From Caryophanales bacterium (GTDB taxonomy: Bacteria > Bacillota_I > Bacilli_A > RFN20 > CAG-826), in assembly GCA_016290145.1 (NCBI GenBank), contig JAEESX010000009.1:1-34047 (forward strand): a DNA stretch of 34,047 bases, in the 5' to 3' direction. The notes under the pieces were generated by a model, which made no database searches, was not told the origin of the DNA, and saw nothing but the letters and a program-made list of their open reading frames with translations. Position numbers and translations under genes: made by a program. Shown here one piece after another: positions 8,028-15,937 of this stretch (within the stretch, counting starts at the first letter, position 1; every line of letters starts with the position of its first letter).

Positions 8028-8950
8028 ACGTTACTTCCCTCCTTTAGCAGTTCTTTGTTCTTCTTCCATTTCTTAACGCGAGGAACAATAGTCTTTTGTA
8101 AATATGGAATACCTAAGAACAACGCAACTATTACTGCGGCGAGCATCTTTAATAAGTCGGTATCTAAACCGATGAATACTACTGTTTGATAAACGATGTA
8201 GTAAATCAAAGAACCAGCACCCACAGATAATAATCTGACCAAGAAGTTTGGAGATACTTTTGAGAATATTGCGGTACCAATAACCACCGCGCATAAGCCG
8301 ATGACAATCGCGCCTCTTCCCATATTGATATCTGCGAAACCTTGATATTGCGCAAGCAAAGCGCCACTAAGTGCGACTAAACCGTTAGAGATCATAAGAC
8401 CTAAAACGATATTGAATTTAGTGTTAATACCTTGAGCCTTGGACATATGTGGATTATTACCTGTCGCTCTAATAGAGGCACCGAGTTCTGTACCAAAGAA
8501 TAAGTACAATAGACCTGCCACTGCGACAAGGATAATCGCCAATATCCAAAGACTGTTATAAATGTTTAATTGAGAAACTAGTACTGGTGTGAGTCTAGCG
8601 TTAATTGCAAGGTTAGCTTTACCTCCTGCAATCTTAAGATTGATAGACCACAAGGCTAGTTGGGTTAAGATACCTGCAAGGATAGGTGGTATACCTAAAC
8701 ATGTGTAGAGAAGACCTGTCACTAATCCGCACAATAGACCAGCGAGGAATCCTAATAATAAGGCAAGTGCGAAATGTCCTCCATGGGCCATTACGACGAC
8801 ACAGACAATACCGCCTGTAGCAAAGCTACCATCGACGGTTAAGTCTGCGACATTTAAGACCTTGAATGTTATGAAGACACCGATGGCCATAATTGACCAT
8901 ATGAGTGCTAAACATAATGCACCTGGTAGAGAAGCTAAATATTCAAGCAT
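8024..8950 (-). CDS. ABC transporter permease (TrpY/COG4120 type)
   Basis: A 308-residue integral membrane protein with about eight hydrophobic segments. It opens with LPGALCLALIWSIMAIGVFITFKVL and the conserved DLTVDGSFATGGI motif typical of this permease family (related to LivH-type permeases). It forms the channel of the importer with the ATPase it overlaps by 4 bases and the lipoprotein 3 bases upstream. No Shine-Dalgarno is evident before the ATG, so translation is probably coupled to the lipoprotein gene. The C-terminal tail is strongly basic (RVKKWKKNKELLKEG), consistent with a cytoplasmic end. Confidence 0.88.
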   Translation of the reverse strand: MLEYLASLPGALCLALIWSIMAIGVFITFKVLNVADLTVDGSFATGGIVCVVVMAHGGHFALALLLGFLAGLLCGLVTGLLYTCLGIPPILAGILTQLALWSINLKIAGGKANLAINARLTPVLVSQLNIYNSLWILAIILVAVAGLLYLFFGTELGASIRATGNNPHMSKAQGINTKFNIVLGLMISNGLVALSGALLAQYQGFADINMGRGAIVIGLCAVVIGTAIFSKVSPNFLVRLLSVGAGSLIYYIVYQTVVFIGLDTDLLKMLAAVIVALFLGIPYLQKTIVPRVKKWKKNKELLKEGSNV

Positions 8951-8953
8951 AGA

Positions 8954-9907
8954 TTAGTCTAATGTAATTGCGACATAATCACTTGGAACAGTAATGCCTA
9001 AAGCAGTACAAATTTCTGGATTATATTTCTTAACAGGATTTTCATCATAAGCGATTGGCATAGTGGAAATGTTCTTTCCTTCCTTTAAGATTTCAACCGC
9101 CATTTGACCGGTTTTTAAGCCTAAGTTGTAGTAGCTAATTGATAATGTGATCGCGCCACAACCTTTGCATAAACCTTCTTCACCAGCAACGACTGGAACG
9201 TTATGAGAAGAACAAACAGAATTAATTGTGCTTGTACATGCAGCACATGTGTTATCTGTTGGAACATATAAGACATCAATATTATTAATTGAGCCATTTA
9301 AGACAGTAGAAATATCATTACTATCTGCGAATGACATTCTTGTGGTTGTTAAACCTTTATTTTGTAATTCGGCTTCCACAACTTGAACTTGGTATAAAGA
9401 GTTTGCTTCTGCTGAGCAGTATAATAAGCCGACTTTTGTAGCGGTTGGGAATACATCGACGAGCATTTGTGCTTGTTCACTAAGTGGTGCTAAATCACTT
9501 GTACCAGAGATGTTACCACCGACAACACCGTTGAAATCATTAAGACCTAATGCAACACCGTATTCAGTAATAGATGTTCCTAAGATAGGAATTGAGGTGG
9601 TGCTATTAGCAGCGGCTTGTAATGCTGGTGTAGCGTTAGCCATGATAAGATCGACATTCTTACTGACGAATGAGTTAGCGATAGTGACACATGTTGCGGA
9701 ATCACCAGCGGCATTTTGTAAGTCGAACTTAACGTTTTGTTCACCAAGGCCTTCTTTGACGGCATCCATAAATCCTTGTGTAGCGGCATCTAAGGCTTCG
9801 TGTGTGATTAATTGGCAAATGCCAATGTTGTACTTACTCTTGTTACATCCCACTAAGGTGAGAAGTGCTAAAGGTAAGATGAGTAATGATAGTTTAGTCT
9901 TTTTCAT
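8954..9907 (-). CDS. ABC substrate-binding lipoprotein (TrpX/COG2984 type)
   Basis: A 317-residue lipoprotein. The signal sequence ends in the lipobox LVGC (Cys21), followed by NIGICQLITHEALDAATQGF, the typical opening of the ABC_sub_bind family. Characterised relatives bind tryptophan or tyrosine; others remain unassigned. It would capture substrate at the outer membrane face and deliver it to the permease. AAAGGAG (plus-strand CTCCTTT, 9916-9922) supports the start. A paired CxxC-like cluster near the middle (CAACTSTINSVC and CKGCG) is noteworthy and may be structural. The gene is first in its operon and is preceded by a long structured leader ending in a terminator hairpin, suggesting control by transcription attenuation. 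Confidence 0.88.
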   Translation of the reverse strand: MKKTKLSLLILPLALLTLVGCNKSKYNIGICQLITHEALDAATQGFMDAVKEGLGEQNVKFDLQNAAGDSATCVTIANSFVSKNVDLIMANATPALQAAANSTTSIPILGTSITEYGVALGLNDFNGVVGGNISGTSDLAPLSEQAQMLVDVFPTATKVGLLYCSAEANSLYQVQVVEAELQNKGLTTTRMSFADSNDISTVLNGSINNIDVLYVPTDNTCAACTSTINSVCSSHNVPVVAGEEGLCKGCGAITLSISYYNLGLKTGQMAVEILKEGKNISTMPIAYDENPVKKYNPEICTALGITVPSDYVAITLD

Positions 9908-9933
9908 AATTTTGTCTCCTTTGCTAAACCTAT

Positions 9934-9970
9934 AAAAAATAAAAAGTTTGATGTTGTTAGCACCAAACTT
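9934..9970 (-). terminator. Intrinsic terminator inside the ABC operon leader
   Basis: The stem AAGTTTG/CAAACTT (9944-9970, loop of 13) is followed on the minus strand by CTTTTTATTTTTT. It lies upstream of the lipoprotein gene it would attenuate, about 27 bases before the start codon. Confidence 0.65.
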
Positions 9971-10077
9971 GATTATCCATATTTCTTTTTGGTGCTCGTT
10001 GATATTTTTCTAATCAACAACACCAATAGCTAAAAGGCCAAGACATCATTGATTATGTTTTGGGTAATAATAGCTAT
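9934..10077 (-). promoter_or_regulatory. Candidate riboswitch/attenuator leader of the ABC importer operon
   Basis: Read on the minus strand, the leader can form three structures. The first is a closing stem ATAGCTA/TAGCTAT (plus 10071-10077 with 10026-10032) enclosing CCAAAACAT/ATGTCTTGG (10055-10063 with 10038-10046, 8 of 9 pairs). The second is TTGGTG/CACCAA with inner TTGAT/ATCAA (plus 9989-10026). The third is a terminator hairpin (9944-9970) followed by a U-rich run. The segment AGCACCAA of the second stem (plus TTGGTGCT, 9989-9996) can instead pair with TTGGTGCT in the terminator (plus AGCACCAA, 9959-9966). This gives mutually exclusive folds. I could not match it to a T-box or a known riboswitch. 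Confidence 0.6.
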
Positions 10078-10122
10078 AAAAATAAAAGAATGCGTGTTTC
10101 ATATTATTTCTTGCGTATAAGT

Positions 10123-10152
10123 CTAATACAAAAAGAAAGAATATATCAACAA
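10123..10152 (-). promoter_or_regulatory. Putative promoter of the ABC importer operon
   Basis: On the minus strand TTGTTG (plus 10147-10152), an 18-bp spacer and TATTAG (plus 10123-10128) stand upstream of the structured leader. The match is moderate, and an overlapping TTGATA gives an alternative -35. Confidence 0.35.
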
Positions 10153-10182
10153 TTAATTAATAAACAATCAAAAATACCGAAT

Positions 10183-10208
10183 TAAAAAGCAGGAATTAAC
10201 TCCTGCTT
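10183..10208 (-). terminator. Terminator overlapping the end of the TVP38-like gene
   Basis: On the minus strand AAGCAGGA and TCCTGCTT pair around a short loop that contains the stop codon, followed by a U-rich run. The last codons of the gene form the 5' arm. Confidence 0.75.
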
Positions 10209-10990
10209 AATTCTTTATTTGTTTTAACAACTTTCTTGTTTTTAATTCTTTTTGTGAGCCATTTATCAATTTGTCTTGTGAACCAGAATAATAATCCTAA
10301 GTACGCAACAATAATAACGGCGAGTCTAATATATTCAATGATATTCGCACCGATATATGACCAGTTAAAGGCTTTGAGATTGTTCGTTAAGTCTTGTGGA
10401 ATGATTTGTAAACCGAAGACGATAGTGGCGCATCCAATACCTCTACAAAGAATAATTTCTAATAAGTGAACCCAGAAGTTCATCTTTGTAGCACCGCTGA
10501 CCATACAGATGGCATCGTCAGGGAAGATTGGAAGGAGATACATTACTGGGACATAGACAAGACCTTTTTCTTGCACTAAGTCGATAGCTTCTTCGTAGTC
10601 TTCTTTACCAAGAATCTTAGTGATTGCTTTATTACCACCAAATCTTCCAATGAGATCCATACACACAGATGTGATAACAACTGAGGCGAAGCAGATTAAG
10701 AAGATAACGATAGGTGGATAGTAATCAAATGTTGCGATAGATAATAAATCAAACACCATACTACACGCGGGCACGAATGATAAGAATATTGTTGCGAACA
10801 CACGCAATAAGATATAGACGATAACCGCCCATGGACCGACTGATTTTAAGAAATCTTTTAATTTAGCAACGTCGGTAAGACCGAAAGCACGGAGCAAGAA
10901 ATAAAGACCGACACTGATGGCGGCTACTACTAATAAGACGATTAATATCTTGAGGTATTTCTTTAGTTTTTCCTTGCTTGGTAACTTCAT
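10196..10990 (-). CDS. TVP38/TMEM64 (VTT/SNARE-associated) family membrane protein
   Basis: A 264-residue membrane protein with a basic N-terminus, a first helix near residues 12-35 and several further hydrophobic segments. The VTT-domain core lies at about 65-205. It includes a glycine-rich RFGGNKAI loop and the re-entrant-type motif LLPIFPDDAICMVSGATKM, comparable to the PxFPxD...G motif of DedA/TVP38 proteins. Family members act in membrane homeostasis and have been linked to lipid scrambling or transport; the role here is unknown. It ends in a basic tail. The gene is single, transcribed away from the two-component system, with the shared gap 10991-11129 holding both promoters. Confidence 0.82.
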   Translation of the reverse strand: MKLPSKEKLKKYLKILIVLLVVAAISVGLYFLLRAFGLTDVAKLKDFLKSVGPWAVIVYILLRVFATIFLSFVPACSMVFDLLSIATFDYYPPIVIFLICFASVVITSVCMDLIGRFGGNKAITKILGKEDYEEAIDLVQEKGLVYVPVMYLLPIFPDDAICMVSGATKMNFWVHLLEIILCRGIGCATIVFGLQIIPQDLTNNLKAFNWSYIGANIIEYIRLAVIIVAYLGLLFWFTRQIDKWLTKRIKNKKVVKTNKELSRS

Positions 10991-11078
10991 AATGTTCTTA
11001 TTTTAGTCTTTTTATATTAAAAACTAAAATCATTGAAGTATCAACTAAGATAGAGACTAACGTAAATAAAATGAGCAG

Positions 11079-11114
11079 TTATCTACATTATTTAAGGTTC
11101 ATCTAAGTTATAAT
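11079..11114 (+). promoter_or_regulatory. Promoter of the two-component system with a possible direct-repeat operator
   Basis: A consensus TATAAT (11109-11114) lies 16 bases before the response regulator ATG, leaving a very short leader and no good Shine-Dalgarno. The -35 region is weak. Two similar elements, TTATCTA (11079-11085) and TTCATCTA (11098-11105), about two helical turns apart, could be an autoregulatory binding site for an activator. Confidence 0.5.
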
Positions 11115-11129
11115 TAGTAAGATAGCACC

Positions 11130-11810
11130 ATGAAAATCTTATTAGTGGAAGATACCGAACAATTAAATAAGGCTCTAACAACAGTCTTAAGAAGAAATTC
11201 CTATGTTGTGGATTCAGCTTTTGATGGTGAAGAAGCACTTATTTTTATTGAACAGTATCAATACGATCTCATCATCCTTGATATCATGCTTCCAAAAGTG
11301 AATGGTTTAGAAGTCCTCAAACGTATTAGAGGTAGCAAGAACCAAACACCTGTTTTGCTATTGACCGCAAAGAGTACAACAGAAGACAAAATTACTGGAT
11401 TAGACTTAGGTGCAGATGACTATTTATCTAAACCATTTGTTATTGATGAGTTATTAGCGAGAATTCGCGCCTTACTTCGTAGAACTCCACAAATAAACGA
11501 AGAGACAGTTTTAACATATGGAGATCTAAAACTCGATATTCAAAACTCTGTCCTTTCTCACAAAGAAGAAAAAGTCACATTAATGAATAAAGAACTTCAA
11601 ATAATGTCCATTCTTATGAAAAGTGGTGCTAAAATTGTTTCATTAGATACCATCACAAAAAATGCTTGGGATATTGAAGCTTATACAACAAGCGAAAATG
11701 TTTGGGTTTTCATTTCTTATATAAGAAAGAAACTTGAATCCATTCATAGCAACACCAAGATTAAATCCATAAGGTATCAAGGCTATTATTTGGAGTATAC
11801 AAATGATTAA
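11130..11810 (+). CDS. OmpR/PhoB-family response regulator
   Basis: A 226-residue two-domain regulator. The receiver domain (1-118) contains the phosphoacceptor Asp51 (ILDIMLPKVNG), the acidic pocket VED (6-8) and the conserved Lys in LLTAKS. The C-terminal winged-helix DNA-binding domain (about 128-224) ends in the usual IRYQGYYL wing. The gene overlaps the histidine kinase by 8 bases, so they form one signalling pair. The target genes are not evident; autoregulation is plausible from the promoter architecture. The start is the ATG closest to the conserved KILLVED beginning. Confidence 0.93.
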   Translation: MKILLVEDTEQLNKALTTVLRRNSYVVDSAFDGEEALIFIEQYQYDLIILDIMLPKVNGLEVLKRIRGSKNQTPVLLLTAKSTTEDKITGLDLGADDYLSKPFVIDELLARIRALLRRTPQINEETVLTYGDLKLDIQNSVLSHKEEKVTLMNKELQIMSILMKSGAKIVSLDTITKNAWDIEAYTTSENVWVFISYIRKKLESIHSNTKIKSIRYQGYYLEYTND

Positions 11811-13017
11811 AAAACTAAGATTACAATTTATACTCGTTTCAATGGCAGCAATCTTTTTGGTCATGTCTGCAGTTATCATGACCATTAATTTTTCTAACTT
11901 TTACGCTATTGAAAATAGCACTAGACATAATCTTACTGAACTTTTAAAAAGAGATATAAGTGATTTCCCAGGTCCAGGTGAAGAAATACCTGAACCAAGT
12001 GGGAACCCTCCAGCTATTCCAGATGAACTCATTGAAGAGAACTTTATTTATGCAACAGTTAAAGAAGATGGAACCATCCAAGACTTTGTATCAAAGTTCC
12101 CACTAAATGAACCTGAATGTAAGCAATTAGTTATTACCTATTATCATAGAACTAAAAACTATGACAAAATCGGTAGCTATCGTTATAAGAAAGCTAAATT
12201 CGGTGACATTACTAAAGTAGTAATTATCGATGTTAATAGAAATAGAAGCCAAGCCTTCATCTCTATGTGGGGTTCTTTCGTTGTTGCAGGTGTTGCCTAT
12301 ATACTTGTCCTTTTACTTATCTTAGGCATGTCTAGACTCGTCTTAAAAGTTAACGAAAAGGCGTACCATAATCAGAAAGAGTTTATTACCAATGCTTCGC
12401 ATGAGTTAAAGACACCTTTAACTATTATTTCTACAGATGTTGAAATTATTGAAATGGATTATGGTCAAAGCGAATGGACTAGATCGATTAAAGACCAAGT
12501 GCAAAACTTAACTTTCATGACTAATCAATTAGTGACCTCTGCAAGACTTGAAGAAGATAATGCTTCAAGTTATCCAATGGAAGAATTTAATATTACTGAA
12601 GTCGTGCAAGAAAGCATTGATGCTTTTGCGGCATCACTTAAGAACAGACATTTAGTGTTACACACAAATCTTGAAAAGAATGTCATGTTCAATGGCAATA
12701 GATATTTAATTAATGAACTCTTATTTATCTTCTTTGATAACGCACTTAAGTATTGCGAAGAACATGGTGATGTAGAAGTGGTTGTAAGAAAGAATAAGAA
12801 TAAAAACAAAGTGGAAATCAGCTTCGCAAATACATTACCTAAAGCTAATAAAATCGAAGTTGATAAGTTATTTGATAGATTCTATCGCGATCCTGGAAAT
12901 AAAGTTTCAGGTACCGGAATTGGTTTATCGATTTCTAAACAAATCGTTGAACTTCATAAAGGCAAAATTGAAGCTGTCCAAGAAGGCGGCAAAATTAAAT
13001 TTATTGTTATTTTATAA
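11803..13017 (+). CDS. Sensor histidine kinase
   Basis: A 404-residue membrane kinase, partner of the upstream regulator. It has a transmembrane helix at about 9-30, an extracytoplasmic sensor region of about 120 residues, and a second helix at about 155-180. The sensor region includes an unusual proline-rich stretch FPGPGEEIPEPSGNPPAIPDE near residues 55-75. The dimerisation H-box has His200 (NASHELKTPL), and the ATPase domain has an N-box (FFDNALKYC) and G-box (SGTGIGLSI). HAMP is absent or very short. The signal is unknown. The short sensor with a Pro/Glu-rich loop resembles small-sensor kinases that detect envelope stress or cationic peptides, but this is inference. Confidence 0.92.
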   Translation: MIKKLRLQFILVSMAAIFLVMSAVIMTINFSNFYAIENSTRHNLTELLKRDISDFPGPGEEIPEPSGNPPAIPDELIEENFIYATVKEDGTIQDFVSKFPLNEPECKQLVITYYHRTKNYDKIGSYRYKKAKFGDITKVVIIDVNRNRSQAFISMWGSFVVAGVAYILVLLLILGMSRLVLKVNEKAYHNQKEFITNASHELKTPLTIISTDVEIIEMDYGQSEWTRSIKDQVQNLTFMTNQLVTSARLEEDNASSYPMEEFNITEVVQESIDAFAASLKNRHLVLHTNLEKNVMFNGNRYLINELLFIFFDNALKYCEEHGDVEVVVRKNKNKNKVEISFANTLPKANKIEVDKLFDRFYRDPGNKVSGTGIGLSISKQIVELHKGKIEAVQEGGKIKFIVIL

Positions 13018-13072
13018 TCAATATTTAAATCTAAATAATGTAGAATTGTATTTGTAATACGAGGTATTTTTT

Positions 13073-14332
13073 ATGATTTTGGATAACGTAGTATTAACTG
13101 TTATTAGTTTAATTGTCAGCATTATTGTGTTGATTGCTTTAGTAGTGGTTCTTATTGTGCTTTTAAAAAGAAAACCACAAGCCCCAGTGGAACAACAAGC
13201 TCCTGTTATTGATTTAAAAGAAATCGGTGCTTTATCCAATCAATTAGATAACCTTTCTAAAGAAATGAAAGTTAATGTCGAATTAGCGGTTTCTAAAGAA
13301 ATGACAAAGTCATATGAATTAATCGGTAAGCAATCCACAGAAAACAATGAAAAATTAGATAGATTCAAATCCGGTATTACAGAAGATTTAAATAAGAGAT
13401 TTGATGCGTTAAACGAGACAATGGTGAATCGTTTAAACGACATCAATAAGAAAGTTGATGAGAAGCTCCAAGAAGGCTTTAAAGGTACTTCTGAATCAAT
13501 GGCACAAGTGAGAGAAAGACTCCAAGCTATTGATGATGCTCAAAAGAATATTGAAACATTATCTAAAGATGTTGTTTCTTTAAGAAATGTTTTAGAAGGA
13601 AACCAATCCCGTGGACAATATGGTGAATATCAATTATCTATGGTTCTTCATAATGTCTTTGGCGACACAATTGGTTGCTATGAAGAACAATACACAATGA
13701 AGAAAGTAAAAGACGGAGATGATGTCCGTGCGGATGCAGTGGTGTTTATGCCAGAACCAAACAAGATGATTTGTATCGATTCTAAATTCCCATTCCAAGA
13801 TTATAGTCGCATCTTTGAATCCACTGATGAAGAAGAAATTGAAAAGTTAAAGAAAGACTTTACCTCATCCGTGAAGAAACATATTACTGCGATTAAAGAC
13901 AAATACATTGTTGAAGGTAAAACCGCACCTAATGCGATTATGTTTATTCCTAACGATGGTGTCTTTGCTTTCATTCATCAACACTGCCAAGACGCAGTGG
14001 ACTATGCACGTGCGCAACGCGTAGTATTAACATCCCCAAGCACACTTCCATCTATTCTTTACACAATCAATATGATTCGTATTGAAGTTGAAAGAGCGAA
14101 GAATGTTCAAGAGATCAGCAAACAACTTGCTAGATTAGGTAAAGACTTTGAAATGTTTGGAAGAGAATGGGATACATTCTCCTCTCAACTTGAGAAAGCC
14201 TCTAATAGCAGAGAAAAACTCGATAAACGTGTCGGTAAGATTACATCTAAGTTTGATGCGATCAAAACCAGCAATCCTTCTGAGTTAACTTCTGAAGACG
14301 ATACTCCTTTAATTGGAGGAGAAGAAAATTAA
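13073..14332 (+). CDS. rmuC: RmuC family protein
   Basis: A 419-residue protein with one N-terminal membrane helix (about 6-28) and a long predicted coiled coil (about 40-165). The RmuC core (about 175-365) shows RGQYGEYQL, the nuclease-fold segment MICIDSKFPFQDY and the conserved APNAIMFIPNDGVFAFI. RmuC family proteins limit DNA inversions at short repeats in E. coli, and the core is related to restriction-endonuclease-like folds. CGAGG about 9 bases before the ATG supports the start. It is followed by its own terminator and then a NERD-domain gene. Both carry endonuclease-like folds, although no functional link is established. Confidence 0.92.
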   Translation: MILDNVVLTVISLIVSIIVLIALVVVLIVLLKRKPQAPVEQQAPVIDLKEIGALSNQLDNLSKEMKVNVELAVSKEMTKSYELIGKQSTENNEKLDRFKSGITEDLNKRFDALNETMVNRLNDINKKVDEKLQEGFKGTSESMAQVRERLQAIDDAQKNIETLSKDVVSLRNVLEGNQSRGQYGEYQLSMVLHNVFGDTIGCYEEQYTMKKVKDGDDVRADAVVFMPEPNKMICIDSKFPFQDYSRIFESTDEEEIEKLKKDFTSSVKKHITAIKDKYIVEGKTAPNAIMFIPNDGVFAFIHQHCQDAVDYARAQRVVLTSPSTLPSILYTINMIRIEVERAKNVQEISKQLARLGKDFEMFGREWDTFSSQLEKASNSREKLDKRVGKITSKFDAIKTSNPSELTSEDDTPLIGGEEN

Positions 14333-14335
14333 GAT

Positions 14336-14358
14336 GTGCTCATTGAGCACTTCTTTTT
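14336..14358 (+). terminator. Terminator after rmuC
   Basis: GTGCTC/GAGCAC stem (14336-14341 with 14345-14350) with an ATT loop and the run TTCTTTTT. It separates rmuC from the NERD gene, whose ATG lies only 11 bases after the T-run. Confidence 0.75.
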
Positions 14359-14368
14359 ATAAGTAGTT

Positions 14369-15043
14369 ATGTCAAAACAAAGTCGTGGAGATAAAGGCGA
14401 ACAAATAGTTAGTTCCTTATTAGAGGGAATTAATGAATATAAATACATCTTAAACGATGTTACTTTTCTCAATAAGAAATCTGAGATGACTCATCAAATA
14501 GACCATATCCTCATTCATCCTCATGGTGTTTTTGTTATTGAAACCAAGAACTATTATGGGAATATATCCACGGTTAAAGATGAAACATTTTGGATTAAGG
14601 AAGTGAATGGAGAAAAGATTAAAATCTCTAATCCTCTTATACAAAATAAATCGCACGCGATCACGCTATGGAGAATTTTGAAAGGTGAATATAACGTCAT
14701 TCCAGTAGTGGTGTTCGTACAAAACAACGCTCCTTATCTTGGCGATGAGAATGTTATCAATTTAGATGACTTATTACTATTCATTGAGTCCTATCCATAT
14801 GAGCATAAGTATCAAAAGAAGACCATTGATAAGATATACAAAATGATACATAGAAAGATTTCCAAAGTGAGTAAAGAAGAGCACATTGAAAACGTCAAAT
14901 ATATCAAACAAATTAAAAAAGAGATCAAGGATGAAATAGCCTTCGCAATAGAAAATAACATCTGTCCAAGGTGCGGAAGCAAGATGTTATCCAAGGGTTA
15001 CGCCTATTGCTGCAGTAAGTGCAATTTTAACTTCAAACTATGA
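14369..15043 (+). CDS. NERD-domain nuclease-related protein with C-terminal zinc ribbon
   Basis: A 224-residue protein. The N-terminal NERD domain (about 5-125) carries a PD-(D/E)xK-like active-site set: Asp45 in QIDHI, then Glu58 and Lys60 in VIETKNYYG, and Glu11 in GDKGEQ. A helical linker follows. The C-terminal zinc ribbon has ICPRCGSKM and CCSKC (about residues 198-218). NERD domains are predicted nucleases often joined to DNA-binding or helicase parts; a zinc ribbon fits nucleic-acid binding. No physiological role is known to me. Just upstream is a terminator, so this gene probably has its own promoter in or before that hairpin. It ends in TGA, direct evidence that TGA is a stop here. 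Confidence 0.88.
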   Translation: MSKQSRGDKGEQIVSSLLEGINEYKYILNDVTFLNKKSEMTHQIDHILIHPHGVFVIETKNYYGNISTVKDETFWIKEVNGEKIKISNPLIQNKSHAITLWRILKGEYNVIPVVVFVQNNAPYLGDENVINLDDLLLFIESYPYEHKYQKKTIDKIYKMIHRKISKVSKEEHIENVKYIKQIKKEIKDEIAFAIENNICPRCGSKMLSKGYAYCCSKCNFNFKL

Positions 15044-15069
15044 AAAAACCGCTAATTCGCGGCTTTTTT
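15043..15069. terminator. Bidirectional terminator between the NERD and aldo/keto reductase genes
   Basis: An A-run followed by CCGC, TAATTC loop, GCGG, then C and a T-run (15043-15069). The symmetrical A and T tracts make it usable by both converging genes. Confidence 0.85.
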
Positions 15070-15073
15070 CGTA

Positions 15074-15934
15074 TTATTTTGCCCTGTTTTTCTTCCTGAA
15101 CACCGGCCAGAAGGCATCGAGTCCATAGTTGAACTCGTTCAGTTTGAGAAGTTCGAGCATGTCTTCTTCTTTGATTTCAAAATTCAATCTCGCATTATCT
15201 TCAATATGTTCCTTGCTTGATGCTTTTGGAATCGAAATTGTATCTAACTGTAATGTGTACTTAATGCATAGTTGAGCGATGGACACATTATACTTGTCCG
15301 CCATCTTGGCAATGACCTTATTTTTGAGTGCTGCGCCATGAGCGATTGGGCTATATGCTTCAACAACAACATCATTTTCTTGATCAAATTTGATAACATC
15401 GATTGGTGTGTTACCGATGTGACATAAGATTTGGTTAACCATTGGTCTGATACGGCAGTGGTCAAAGATGTTTTGCATATCATCATTTAAGAAGTTACTA
15501 ACACCGATGGCTCTAACCTTACCTTCGTTATAGGCATCTTCAAGCGCTTTCCAAACTTCGATGTTTTCTTCAAAGTATCTTTTCTTACCTCTGAACTCAG
15601 CCCATGGTTGTGGGCAGTGGATAAGAATAAGGTCGACATAATCAAGTCCTAATCTTTGAAGTGAGAAGTCTATGGACTCTTTTGCTTCTTTGTAGGTTTT
15701 GTATTCCGCCATAACCTTGGTGGTCACAAAGATATCTTCTCTTTTGATACCGGAATCTCTAATGCCTTGGCCAACGCCAACTTCATTTCCGTATGCTTGA
15801 GCGGTATCGATATGACGATAACCTGCTTCAATAGCCATACGAACACAGTTAGCGGCTTTATCATTTGGGATTAACCAGGTGCCAAAAGCTAATGCTGGTG
15901 CAACAACACCGTTTGATAATTTGAATTCATCCAT
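15074..15934 (-). CDS. Aldo/keto reductase
   Basis: A 286-residue cytoplasmic NADPH-dependent oxidoreductase of the aldo/keto reductase superfamily (AKR5-like). The catalytic tetrad is visible: Asp43 and Tyr48 in HIDTAQAYGNE, Lys73 in VTTKV, and His106 in LILIHCPQPW. The NADPH-binding end shows ISIPKASSKEHIEDN. Such enzymes reduce aldehydes and keto sugars; the substrate is not predictable. The start lies 6 bases after the last codon of the upstream RsmB-like gene, implying one operon. The C-terminus (FWPVFRKKNR) is shorter than in some family members but keeps the cofactor-binding region. Confidence 0.92.
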   Translation of the reverse strand: MDEFKLSNGVVAPALAFGTWLIPNDKAANCVRMAIEAGYRHIDTAQAYGNEVGVGQGIRDSGIKREDIFVTTKVMAEYKTYKEAKESIDFSLQRLGLDYVDLILIHCPQPWAEFRGKKRYFEENIEVWKALEDAYNEGKVRAIGVSNFLNDDMQNIFDHCRIRPMVNQILCHIGNTPIDVIKFDQENDVVVEAYSPIAHGAALKNKVIAKMADKYNVSIAQLCIKYTLQLDTISIPKASSKEHIEDNARLNFEIKEEDMLELLKLNEFNYGLDAFWPVFRKKNRAK

Positions 15935-15937
15935 AAT

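Noticed and set aside
9510-9935. 141-codon plus-strand open frame antisense to the substrate-binding lipoprotein
   Set aside because: It mirrors a strongly supported lipoprotein gene, has no ribosome site and its translation has no recognisable domain.
9908-10195. Tryptophan T-box before the ABC operon
   Set aside because: I looked for the conserved TGGNACCGCG antiterminator core and did not find it, so the leader is left unassigned.
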